Of a stretch of 64,000 nucleotides of DNA, positions 43,036 through 55,372 are shown piece by piece. Numbering within the stretch: the first letter of the stretch is position 1; each line of letters opens with the position of its first letter. The stretch lies in contig JAPXFQ010000899.1 in the NCBI GenBank assembly GCA_028564705.1, positions 3,720,001-3,784,000 of the forward strand, written 5' to 3'. This DNA comes from Apricaphanius iberus (taxonomy: Eukaryota; Chordata; Actinopteri; Cyprinodontiformes; Aphaniidae). Made by a program: the position numbers and the translations under genes. The notes beneath the pieces were generated by a model. It searched no databases. It saw only the letters and a program-made list of their open reading frames with translations, and was not told the DNA's origin.

Positions 43036-43959
43036 TCGTATCATCGCCTTTGTATCGTAATAAGTATCATATCACCAGATTCTTGGTAGTACACATCCCT
43101 TGACAGCACCGCCAGATCCCCCATAAAGCCTGGACTGGAGTATGCTATTTTTAATAACTGCAAAATATTTTAGTGTTGCAATTCTGCCATTACTGTACAG
43201 TATAGTATTCTTAATTCAGTTTGTGATATTTTTGTTTTTGTGTGACTCCGTCACTTTAATGTATGTATGCTTGAATTTCTGCATTGTGGGACATCAAAGG
43301 GAATTTTAAGTCTATTCTATTCTTGGCACGTCTTCGAGAATTTCATTTAAAAGATTTCTAAAATGTGTGAAAGTGTAATGAAAACCAATGTAAACCTTTT
43401 TCCTGATTGTTTTTTTATATGTTTTATATGCATTATAATTTTTATTTTGTGTTGTTTTTTTAATATTTCTATAGCTTTTAAATTTTGACATTTTGTGTGT
43501 GGACCTGCTTTTTTTTTGCCCTCAGTACCAAATGCAGGCATTTTATGAGGAGACATTTTACCATTCCAAGCCTTTACTTCTATGTTGGACACTGCCTATC
43601 CAATACCCTGTAGTTTTAATGAAAGCAACTGGATGTGCACAATGCTCTGGTGCCATGACCACCATTTGTCAGGACTTTGTGTGTTTGTGCGTGCATGTGT
43701 GGATGAGACTGTGTGGAGTGGCTGAGAGGCTCTCTGATGGATCAGAGGAGGATTGAGCGGACGGGACCTGGTGATTGATACCTTATACAGGATATAAGGC
43801 GCAGGCTGCCACCCCGTACCTGGCCACGCACCAGAACCAGCTCCACCGTTAGAATGGGAAGGAGTGACAGGATAAGGGAACGAGAGCAAGAGATGAAAAG
43901 TTAGAGGAGAATGGGAAAAGTGCGGGGTTCGGTTGGGAAGGCGAGCAGTGTAGGGAGGA

Positions 43960-44345
43960 AGAGATAGACCCAAGAGGGACATTATTCAGATGAAAGGAGA
44001 ATAATAACTTCCGCATCAGAATATTCCAAGAGGAAAGATGAGGATCACAGTTGGCTGGTGCGGGTTGAGGTGAGGATTCTTATTCCCCTCTTCTGGATCT
44101 CTCGCCTATCGATGAAAAAGAGAGAGAGATCCATGAAATAAGAATAATGCTGCATCATGTGTTTACTATTTATTGGAGCTACCTGCCTCTCTTCTCTCCC
44201 TTCCGCCTTTTATTCCTGCCCTCAATCAGAGAAGCGCCAGGTCCCCCAGAGGCAGTCAATCTTGCCCTGAAATGTAAAACAGACAAGAGGAACAGATTAC
44301 CTATTTGCCATTAATGTTTATTCTCTTTGATGTGAGCAGGCATAT
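43960..44345. promoter_or_regulatory. candidate conserved enhancer in the rsrc1 intron
   Basis: Repeat-free DNA of balanced composition with several tight motifs: GAATAATAACTTCC, TTTACTATTTATTGGAGCTA, ATTTGCCATTAATGTTTATT and others. It stands out from the decayed DNA around it. Candidate shox2 or rsrc1 enhancer; inferred. Confidence 0.4.
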
Positions 44346-46146
44346 CAGGCAGTGTGTGTGTGCGTGTCAGGCCTGCATGTGGGAGGCTGATTGAGCCTAT
44401 GCACGTATGTGCAGATTTACATGACTGCATGCTCATATGGGGGTGGGGGGGTGGGGTTGTTTAAGTGAGCAGTCCACTGGGGTAGAGCAGTGTGGATCAT
44501 GGCAGCTGCCTCGTACGGTGATCTGATAAGCCGTCAAAGACGACACAATCTCTCATCACAGCCGGATCAGAGACTCTTCTTTAGGTGAGCTTGCTGGAGT
44601 GTCGGAACGCTCGGCTGTTAATGGCGACCGCAGCAGGGGTTAAATGTGTGTGGCTCAGTCAGTCAATCCCTTACAGTCTGACGACGCTAACGCAAGGTGG
44701 GTAGGGATCTGTGGTGCAACAAATCCACCACTTGACCAATTGGCAAGAAGCTGAGCGTATCGCCCTTTGTTAGGCTCACACACATCAGGTTAGCATTCAC
44801 TTCAGGGGTAGACACACTGATTTACCTCATTAATATTTCAGGGCTGTGTTGAGTTAGCAGGTGGGACTGCTGGCGTCTGGGTTTTGGCTCTGCTAACGCT
44901 GGAGTAACGTTGGAGTACCTTCGTAGCCGGGTTCCTGTCTTCAGTCAAAGGAGATGTTTGATTGTCAGTGTTTCCCTTTAGGGAGACGGCAAACTAAACA
45001 CACTATTCAGCAAACTGGATCACACACACCCAGATTCAGATACTTGTAATTCTCAGAGGTCACAACTAGTGCAGGGTTAAAGCTGCAGTCTGGATTATTT
45101 ATTTATATATCAGAGTTTTCTAAATCTTTCAAATGATAGTTTGGTTAAGTCTTCTCCCCTTCCTGTTGACCCATGGGTCTCCTGGCAGAAAAAATAATAA
45201 ATTGAAGCGAATAGAGCGATAAAAGTTATGTTTAGTCTAATTCACCATTAGTTGTTGTAAAAAACAGCAAAGGAAATAAAACATGTCTTCCAATTAATTT
45301 TATTTTTTTGTGTTGCAGAAGTATCGGCATTGGTACTCTGTATTGGCAAGTATTCAAATCCAAGTATCGATATCGTTGGGTTCCCAAGAACAATGTGATT
45401 AAATATGGTTAAAATTGCTAAATTATTTTAAAAGCAGTGATGCTTTGTACCACTGTGGTTGAGCCACAGGCCAATTTTCCCACCGACTGTAATGTTACTG
45501 TTTTTTAACACCAGCTCTGCTTCCCGTACGAGGCCAAAGTGAAGCTCTAAGCGTGTTTGTGTGTGAGCGCGCATGTAGTTGAGCGATGACAGGGTATTTA
45601 TTTCACACAGCAATTTTCCCCCTGTAAGAGATGAGGTGTCGTACATCTGCTAGATAGCTTTTTCTGCCTTGTCCCGACATGAAGAGTGCACAAGGTCATC
45701 TGGACTGCTTGGGATTGGGGAGAGCTGAGACGAGGAACCGAAGGGTGCTGTGGCAAGGTCTTGGGGAGAGAGTAAAATACGGCCACCTAGTTGGATATGA
45801 GAAGACCTAACTCTGGTGAGGAACGACCCTATTGTACGTGACTTCTGCCTTGATCGCTAGCTCTCCTTCCAAGAAAGAAGAGAGATATAAGTACATTTGT
45901 GTCCATCATATTTTCATTCACAGAGATTGTGGTGTGTATGCAGTGCAGCAGGTGGTGTCGGGTGTTGCTGGCTTCACCAGGAAACATCCCTCAGTGTGTT
46001 TTAAGAACATGACAAGTGGATTCGGTGTGATTTTGTTGTTTTTAGCAGAACCATAATTAATAGAGGTGCTGATGGATGCAAAATATAATCTAGAGGAATA
46101 GTGAAAAAAGCTCAAACCTTCTTTAGGATGCACATAGTGTTCTCAC

Positions 46147-46700
46147 TAGGCTTGGGCAAAATAATCTATTGAATTAATTCAAAAAAAAAAAAGTTATTGA
46201 ATTTTTGTGTAATTGCACATTTTTGGGTCCATGGAGCTTCCGTAGCGGAATTGGTATGGGTTTGCTGCGACGGACGTGGAGTAAGAGACCTCATGTTCGT
46301 CACGATCGCAGTCAAGGGCAGTAGCCCTACAAACTTATTCCAACACCTGAAACAGAGGAATCCAGCTTAATATAAAAAACGCCAGTCTTTCAGAGACGAA
46401 AAAAACATATTCTCTTTTTCTATATCGTCCAGCCCTACTTCAAACCTATTCCAACACCCAAAGCCATCCAGCCGAATATAAAAAGATGCCAATCTCTCCA
46501 TGAAGAACAAAACTAAAGTGACCAACAAACCTTAGCTACAAAACAGCTATCTATAGCTGAATCCTTTGCACAAGTTGTCTGCTGTTTGTATTTGTTGCTT
46601 TTCTTAATAAATAATGGGGAATCGAGAAAAAAAATCATTAATTGAATAAAAAAACAAAAACAAATCAGATTTTATTTTTAGGTCATATCGCCCAGCCCTA
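46147..46700. mobile_element. hAT MITE with perfect 8-bp target duplication
   Basis: Ends TAGGCTTGGGCAAAATAATC and the inverse of ATATCGCCCAGCCCTA, flanked by GTTCTCAC at 46139-46146 and 46701-46708. The inside contains a diverged tandem duplication (units near 46330-46405 and 46440-46510) with an embedded CTATATCGTCCAGCCCTA, the end of a second hAT family. No transposase. Confidence 0.85.
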
Positions 46701-49544
46701 GTTCTCACCTGTGTGTGTATTCAAGTTCTGTTGGGCTAAAGTGTTGCCAGCTGGATTTTAAGAGTGAACTCCTGACTGGGATTTTTTTGTGTTTTGTTTT
46801 TTTATCCAACTGTCTGTTATCCCATGGCCTCTCAACATCTTCTCTGCTCTGCTTTCCACAAGATGACATTCTGCCCTTTCTTCCTTCTTCCCCCATTACT
46901 GTACCTGCAGCGGGTTGATTTAAACTGAAAGATGACCTGGTTAGGTTCAGCTACGTCTTCCCTGCTCCATAAAAATCAACATGCTTCCAGTCGTAAGATC
47001 TGAACGCGTTTGTTGTTGCGCCTCACTTTTCCTCCCTCTCTCTGTCTTGCTCTCTTTCTGTGTTGTCTTTTTTATTTATCTGCTGTAAAGGCCAGTCAAG
47101 CGCTGCTCGGCTTTGTTGTCAGAAACCTTTATTTACCAAAGGGAGGAATAAGTGACTGACACAGACAGCCTCTTTCATCCCCTCCTCGCCGCGAGCAGTG
47201 TTCCCCTTCACCGCCAGAGGAAACCCTCTATCCCCCCCCGCTCTCGTCTCACTTCTGCCAAGCTACCCCCCCACCTCCCATCACACTCCTGCATCCTGCA
47301 GGCTCGCAACACACCAGCCCTCTCCCTCGGGTTGCAACCTAGCTGTAGAGTCTGCCCTGAGAAGCATGCAGACACGTAAACAAAACAAAAATTCATCTCA
47401 CAACAGTCATCAGCCGCTCCTCTCGCTCAGGTTATCAAATGAAACAGTCTGAAACAAAGACCAGTTTCACATCTGTTATAATCATACCTGGAATCATCAT
47501 TATCAGCTTTATTATCTTTTTAAGTCGTTGGTATAAAACATTTATTGATTTAAGAACACGTATTATTTTTTTACCGTAATTAAAACCAAATTCAGAAACA
47601 TCATAAAAACAAGGTAGTACAACACTATGGTAGCCCTATAAAAGTATACTAATATTATGTTAGTACAGGTAAAATAAAAATACATACTATAGGTTTTATT
47701 AATAATATACAAATGTTTGCCTATTCTAATTAGAAATGCACCAACCAGGCTTTCCTTACACAAATAAAGGAAATACAAGGTTATTTCCATTTTCAGAGGT
47801 CCTTGTGTTTGATCCCTGTGACCCCTACAATTTCTGAGCTTTAGGGTGTATTCAGACCAGAAAAGTCCTTTAGTCCTGTTGTTTGGTCTGGACCAAAGCC
47901 AGACATTTTTTATACCCTTTGGTGTTGTTTTGTATTCAGACTGTTAAATTTTGCAAGTGGACTATATTTTGTAAACACATCCAGGTGTGTGACGAACAGT
48001 GGTGTTATTGGACAGCGATGACGTGGGCGGAACTTGCAAAGACCCAGGAAAAGGAGGTAAACAGCTGTGAAATCATATGGATATTAGAGCTGCAGGAATG
48101 GATGTGAGGGCAAAGAGATGTTTTAGCCTTCTGGATGCAGAAGAAAGCCGGAGCAAGATAACAAGGCGTTGTCAAGGCTGGGAGGTGAGCAAGGACCGGG
48201 CCGAGCGATGGAGCTTAGCCGCGGATGTGACCCGAGAAGAATTGTAGCAGAGCTGCTGGAGGAGTTAGCGCCGGGGCTAATCTGCCAGCGACAGCTGCGG
48301 CAGAATGAAGTCGGAGAGCCATAGAGTAGGCGGAATGGATCAGAGTTTTCAAGATGTGTGGTGACGCAGTTTGGTGAAATAATGTGTGGTTACGATCAGA
48401 GGCAAGGTTGGAACAATGACTGAGCGATGAGAGGTAAGTGCAGGAGTCTTCAGACTGAAGCCAATATCCTGCCCATTTTATCTATTGCTCCACTGTTTTT
48501 TCTAACAAAACTGTCCTGTCGGTGTCATGATCTCCCGACAATTGCGTGTCATAGCAGCTCATGCAATGCAAGTTTCGCGATGCTCTGTATGAAAATTGAG
48601 AACCGAGAATGCGTGCAGTAACCAGAAGGAAACTATTCGTTCTGCGCACTCTGACCCCCGATATGTTGTCATCAGCGTGACTAAACAGAAGATGGAAGAT
48701 CAGGAATTAATAACATTCACTACAGCATACGCGATATTGATTTGACGCGCTGCAGGTCAAGCGCGTGGGTTAAAGAATATGAATGATATGACAGAAAGGC
48801 GCACGTATTGTGGATTTCGTTTGGATCAAGACTGTTTTTATTCAGACCGGAAGTGAAGCGAACCTCTCTCCGTTTGGAACCGGAATGGCAGCTCCGGGAG
48901 ATTTTTGGGAGGGGTACTGAAATTCGGGAGTCTCCCGGAAAAATCTGGAGGGTTGGCAAGTATGCATATAAGTTGATATTGAATTAAAAAAAAAACTTCC
49001 AGCGGATAAGAGCAAAACAACATATTTTATCTGCTTTATAATGGAGATAATAGCTTTTAAATGTTGTCCCTTCTCTGGTTTTGTCTCCTAAGAACACAAA
49101 TAATCAAATGTATCTTTTTATTAGCCCTTTTTGTTACTATGACAAAAAAATAACAGCTGCTTCAAAAAAGTATTTGTGAGGAAAACCTCTCCTAAGATAC
49201 TACAAAGATACTCTCAGAATATTTTTCTTTTTGACAATGAATTCATTTTGTTGTAGCTTTATTGTGTTAAAAAGAGTTGCAGTTCCTCATGCAGCTTTAC
49301 AAAAAATGTTGTTTTTCTACTTTAGTAAAAGTTGAGATACATGGTAAAAGTTTACATTGTGGTGCTTGTTAGTTATTGGAAATGTTAGTATCTTAAACTG
49401 TAATATCGGTCTTTATGTTTATGCTCCCTGACAGATAAAGATTTAAAGTGGAAAAGGATAAAAAAAAATAGTAGACTTTGTGCATTTATTTGCAAAGATC
49501 CCTATTGGATTTATAATTGAACTTATTTTCACCTTTTCACTTTA

Positions 49545-50210
49545 CTAATAATAAAGTGAAGAGACTTTTATTGTCCCACGAGGGAAAATTCAATTCCAGT
49601 ACAGCCAAATGAAGAGTAGACAAACAAACATCATTACACAGACAGACACAGGCCAACTGTGGTATTGCAGCCAGCGTCAAGCGGTGCACCATATGCAGAA
49701 TGAGAGGACTTACCATAGTTTGGGGTGGTTTTGAGAAAAAAAAGTTATCTTTGTCCTGATGTCCACTAAGGGTACATGACCCCAACAATAGAAAAAAACC
49801 TCCACACATTAAAGCGATGTACTTAGACATTCACAATAGAAAGAAGTGTTTGGGGTACAGCTCAATGACAAGTGTGCTTACCAGTTGCTCACTGAAGGTG
49901 AAGGAGCCAAATAGGAAACAGCGAGGGTAGTGATAACAATGAACTGTGTGCATGTGTAAGGGTGTGCCTGCGTGTATGCATGTGTGTGCATCAGTAGTAA
50001 GAGTCCATGAACTCCACACAACACAATCCCATAGTCTGTTGCCTATGATGTAATTTGTGTCCTTGGAGACCTGAAGGCAACTCATAGTTGATGGGTAGGG
50101 TGGGTATGGAACGTCCTTCTACATTCACATCCAAGGTAGTATATTTGGTGTAAGCCGAATTCCAATTGATAAGAAATGAGCACAGGCGAAGATTACTTTT
50201 TCCTTTTGCC
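49545..50210 (-). repeat. LINE-like 3' end, minus strand
   Basis: On the minus strand the unit ends CGTGGGACAATAAAAGTCTC, a fish LINE-type 3' tail with AATAAA. The body has no coding sequence. The far border is not seen clearly. Confidence 0.5.
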
Positions 50211-51949
50211 TAAGAGTCCGTCGACTGGTCTCCCTTCCGAATAGCCAAATTAGGGGTCAGTTTTCTTAAACCCGGCTGCAAGCTTTTCTGAGTTGCTTCC
50301 CACACACCAAAAACAAGTCCAATTTTGATTTAAAAAATCGCAAAAAAGTCTGAGCGTTACAACAGTCAGGCAGCTTCCTATAGCCTGGGAGGTCTGCCAA
50401 TTTGTGACTTTAAAGCCATAAGTTTATGATACCTCAGAAAATCCACCATGTGGGATAAGATACACTAGGGAGGGAGAAAGATAAAAAGTGTCTGTCCTCG
50501 CTGAGTGCCGGAAGAGAAGAAAAATAAAAAAGAGTCAGTGATAACCACTACACTAAAAAGTGTTGTAGCTAGCCAGAATGCCAAGGCAGCTTTTTCAATT
50601 CTTGTTTTCTCTGACAGATAATCAACAAGGTCTCTCCTCATTGTGCTTCTCTGATTGGGAGTATTGTTGTCATCCACTGTGAGCACTACCAGTCTAATCT
50701 AGTCTAATAGGTGTGTACAAATGAGTAAATTTGTGTCCCTAATGACCGTAGAGTCCATTGGTTTGTATGAAGTAGGCTTCAGACTATTACCATGCCAAGC
50801 ATTGGTTTGGAAGATTTTTTTCTGTCCTACCTTTTACAAACATAAACTCTATTGGGACTTTAAATGAAACCTTACATCTGTATCTTATGCATTATTTTCT
50901 TTCTGTCTTTAATTAGAGGCCCTGTAATGCACTTTAGATTGACTTGTATAAGAATGGTGCTACATAAAGACACATTTCTTGCATTAGGTAGGGTGAGATA
51001 AATACTTAGATTTTCTGCAACAGACATGTGGAACCCTGAAACAAAGGTGATTGTGTGGAAATGCACTTCATGTTCACTACTAGGCATGATGGAAGTTGTG
51101 TGATTCTGTGGGCCTGTTCCCCAGTTCATGGAGTCGGGACCTGTTCGGAATAATGTTTTTCAGTAACAATCTCTTCTAAATAACTAAAATCAAGTCCTTT
51201 TGTAGTAACATAAACCAAAGCATGTCACCAAATCAAAACTGAACTGATTGACCAAACAAAATGAACCTTTTTTTTCAATGGCTTTCTAAGAGTAGGATGT
51301 AAACAATATATATATTTTTTAAGTTCAGCTAAGGGCCCTCAACGTTCTACAGATATTATGTAAAGATCCCTCTGTCTGTTACAAACTTGAGTGAGAACAA
51401 AGTTGTGTACTGCTAGAAAAGGAGTTTGTAACTACTGGCAGTGCAGATTGTGAATAATTGTTAAAATAGTAAAAAAAAAAAAAATATATATATATATATA
51501 TAAATTAATAGCTGAATATGTGTCCCTGAATTAAAATGTTTCAAGTTTGGTTATGAGTATTGTGGCTCATGTATTTAGATTGTTTCACCAAACCAGCAAT
51601 CTGTTCTTTTGATCATTGAAATTTTGTAAAAATCTGCAACACCACCTTTTTCTTTTTTTGGTTTTAAAGCAGATTTCTGTTTTTCGCAATGAAACCTCCA
51701 GAAGGGCAAAGACTAATAACATTCAGTCCGCCCTTATTGCCTTCACTTTGTGACTGTGAGAAGCTTCGTCCGTCTGGCCAGATCAACAGAAAGAAAATGC
51801 ACACCAAATGCATCTCCATCTCTCTCTGCCTCCTTCTAGCCTTCTCTTGGTCTCTCGCTCCCATTTAAGCTTCTTGAAGTTCTTCCAAATTGGGTTTTAA
51901 ATGCCAATTAGGAGGTTGAATGTAGTAAAATAAAAGCAAATACAGGCAG

Positions 51950-52460
51950 GATGGCCTCACCTTCTGGCTGGTTAGGCTTCAGAGAGAGCCGAGCCGGACC
52001 TTTGGCTCCCAGCGAGGCTTTGAGAGAAATATCCTGCCTAATGAACACATTAATTAGAACCATAACTATTTATAAGATGATAATTAGAAACGAAGGGAGG
52101 TAAACTGGGCTTTTCCTGCAATTAATGGAGGATTAATTACGGGAGCTAATGAAGTGGATTTTTGAAACGCGTGGAGGTGAAGTACAGAGATGTGCAGCTT
52201 GCTTTGTGATCACTGGCATAATTATTTTCTCCAGCACCAAAGCGTTTGAGGCCCTGGTCCTCGCTGGCTCAGACCGGCTAATAAGCATCATTGCATCGTT
52301 ATATATGCACTTAAAAAGACTTGCTGCTGAAATGACTGTCTAATTATTTCTAATTGGCAGGCCCTGTGTGTTGTCATTGAGCTGTTGGGAGCGGCAGCAG
52401 AGCCCTGGGTCTAATAGCGCTCAGGGCGGAGAAGGTTGAGAGAGAGAAGCAGAGGGGGGG
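51950..52460. promoter_or_regulatory. strong candidate conserved enhancer in the rsrc1 intron
   Basis: About 500 bases free of repeats, with dense TAATTA-type sites (ACATTAATTAGAACC, GATAATTAGAAACG, GGATTAATTACGGG, GTCTAATTATTTCTAATTGG), E-box-like and GATA-like words and balanced composition. It is the most enhancer-like stretch in the right half of the window. Other vertebrates have shox2 enhancers in this gene's introns. Inferred, not aligned. Confidence 0.5.
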
Positions 52461-53159
52461 TCTTCACCAGTTGCCTGCTGCTTATAGTCAGATATACACA
52501 TTGGACCTAGTGTCAGTCTCCCAGCAGGACATTAGGTCATCGTGACCTCCGATGCACTTAGAGGTCACCTTGCCAAGTATTCAATTAACAAACTTTCATT
52601 TAATCTGTGCTTGTTTCCCCTTCTTTTGATGAAATAACTCTGGTCTTAATTTATGCACAGATAAACAAAACAGTCTGTGTTTAGTTCTTAAACTTATAAG
52701 GGTGCACACAAAGCGGCTATGTTTATTTATGATTTTGTGGCTAGGTTTTGAGCCGGTGATTGGAGAGCGGAGCTGAGCGTGCAGACGTGGACCAACCTCA
52801 GTCAGCTGCTCATGCTGGGGCTCTGACCATATGGATGCAGGCACTCGGAGAAACCTGGCACAGACTTAAGTGTTAATGTTCAAACATGCCGACAGAAGAA
52901 AATAGATATTTACATACACCGCATGAAATGAGACAAAAAAAAGGTTCCACACTCTCTATCTAAAGCTGTGCTATTGGGGTTGAACAATTAGGGGAACGAA
53001 TAGAAACCTAGAAATGTAGAAATGTGTATGCTGACTATATCTTATATACTTTTTACATGCATACTGGCTCTGCAAAAGGTATATAGAAGCAAAGAAACAG
53101 AACAACAATCAATCAGTTGAAACTTTTTCCACCATTTATCATACATATATTGTGCACAT

Positions 53160-53600
53160 TTTAACAGAATGTCAAATACATGTTAAAAGGCCACATTTCC
53201 AAAAGCTATGTTTAGCATGAACCCGTCACAGCACTTTAACAAAAGAAAACCATTTCCACAGTGAAGCATGGTGGTTGCACCATCATGCTTTGGTGTTACT
53301 TGTCTTCAAGTAGACCTTTGGTTCTATGAAGGAGGATGAAATTATGTAAATTCATCACAGTAAGCCTAGGCATACTCTCACATTAGAAGCAGAATAGTTT
53401 TACTTGAACAAAATTAAATCGGTAAATTCATCTGAGGAGAGCTGTGAATGTGAGATGTTCTTACAACATGATACATGTGAATGAGTCAAGAAGACTTGAT
53501 GCTCATTTTTAATCAAAGGTTGCTTAAACAGACTATGACGTTTGTGCTGACCTTTGGAACCAGTTACTTTGGGGATTTGTCTTCCAACAAATTGTATTTT
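53160..53600 (+). mobile_element. weak Tc1-like relic
   Basis: ACAGTGAAGCATGGTGGTTG then CACCATCATGCTTTGGTG is the decayed Tc1 segment upstream of the second catalytic aspartate. The rest is too diverged to follow. Confidence 0.5.
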
Positions 53601-53891
53601 TTTAAATGTCTCATTTACTGGTATTTTTATAGATTTCTCTGTGTATGATATTTCTGATATGAAAGAATGTCGTATGTTTGGGAGAAAAAAAATCCCTCCC
53701 CTCACTATTTTTTGTGTATTTCAGTTCAGTGGGCGGGTAGAAAATTTGGGGGATTGCTCATTAAGATTAGTGACATGGCTAACTTCAACAGAACATTTTC
53801 CCTATCTCAATTAACTGATATCAGAAAAGTGTAAAGTGAAAACAAAATCCTGCTATTATTTAACCTTAGGGGGAGATTACTACCCAGTTTA

Positions 53892-54743
53892 GGGTGCTTT
53901 CATGAATAAGACTGGACTGCAGCGCGATGGGCCGTTACCAGGCTCACGCTGAGCCTGTATCAGGATGATTCAGTCTCATGACCTACGGTTTTCTGTATGC
54001 CGCACACAGGGACAGGGATTCGGTGCTGTGCTCTTCCCTTTTCGCTACTGAAGTAAAGTCTGTTTGTTTATTTTCCTCTGCTTAGAAATATGCTCAAATT
54101 CAGCAAGTCATTTCGTCGGATTTGTGGTCATAACCTGTTTGGATCGAGCGGGTAGGCTCACGGCGAGCTCTGTAGGCGGGGAGATTTGGCTACCGGGAGA
54201 TTTAACTACTGGGTGATTTAGCTGTTGATATAACACTTCATGGTTTGAAGCCTAGGTAAGGTTTGAGGATAGTTAAACAAGCTACTTCTCTGGGTGGATG
54301 TGGTCCCCGATAATAGCGTATTATTGTTGTGGGTTCACACTGCCCCTAATGACAGCATCAGTTGTGGCTAGATTACATGTAAAGTCTGGTTGAGTCTGTC
54401 AGAGTCTCTGTGGTGCGTTGTGTGCGTGGCTCCGTCAACTTTTCAAGCATTACTTGCGTTTCAAGCGACAATGTAGAAAACGCAAGCAACTCAGAAGTAT
54501 AGCTAGCTCAACTTCTGACGGACTTGACGCAGTACTCAAACGAATCAGAGCATCTCTCTGCAGTGATGTCGCCTGACGTTGATGATGTCTAGCCAGTCAC
54601 ATTCCGCTAGTGTTTAAAACATCTGTCAGAGAAGGGCCCGCCCACCTGCTTTGCAAACTTCAGCTTTAAAATGTATATACCTCAAACTAGATGTGTTGGG
54701 AGCGTTGCTTGATGCAGACAAAGTGTGTGGTCCGAACGCACCA
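53892..54743. mobile_element. possible Harbinger-type MITE
   Basis: Left GGGTGCTTTC and right GAACGCACC form short inverted ends, each next to TTA (53889-53891 and 54744-54746), the target type of PIF/Harbinger. No frame. Moderate support only. Confidence 0.45.
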
Positions 54744-55372
54744 TTAGCTGAGGTAGTATATTACCTTGTCTTGGTGCGTTTTAACACAATGCTTAAGTGA
54801 AACATTGGGTGAACAATATTTTTTTTTTTACTGACAGTAGCCTGGGTGCTGGGGATCCACCTTTTGGAACGGATCCTGGTTTTAAATCCAGCCTCGAGGC
54901 AAAGCCAGTACTTTAAGTTCCGTAGCTATGAAGTCACTGTGCCCAAAGTGACTGAACAAATCCCTAACCAGATGTTGCTTTTTCCCATTGGTGCACCAGA
55001 AACATATTCTAACTATTTCTTTTTAATTGTTAGCTTCTCAGAGCTACAGCTACCTTGCCAAAACAATTCCGCGTTCCTGTGGACGATCCCATTCCAGATG
55101 ACGTTAGATGGAATTGCTTTTTTAGACTGACCCATTTTATGGTCTATTTTGTTTCTGTAACTAATTCAGGGCATTGAGTTTGGAGAAATATTCACATGCT
55201 TATACAGCTCATTGACTTGTTGTGCAAAAATCACCACCAAAAAAACAGTTTTTCGTTATTTTCAGTGAAATTATAAATTGAATTAAACAGGATGTATGCC
55301 ACTTTAAAGATGAAAGTTTTTAAATAGTTTTGTATAAAAATTTTTTAAAACTACTGTAAACAGTGATGTCTA

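Noticed and set aside
48000..48110. Frame ending EKE next to a GTAAAC donor-like site
   Set aside because: No RSRC1 similarity, and the upstream sequence resembles an uncharacterised repeat.
47840..48850. Possible MITE starting TTAGGGTGTATTCAGACC
   Set aside because: No matching inverted right end could be found.
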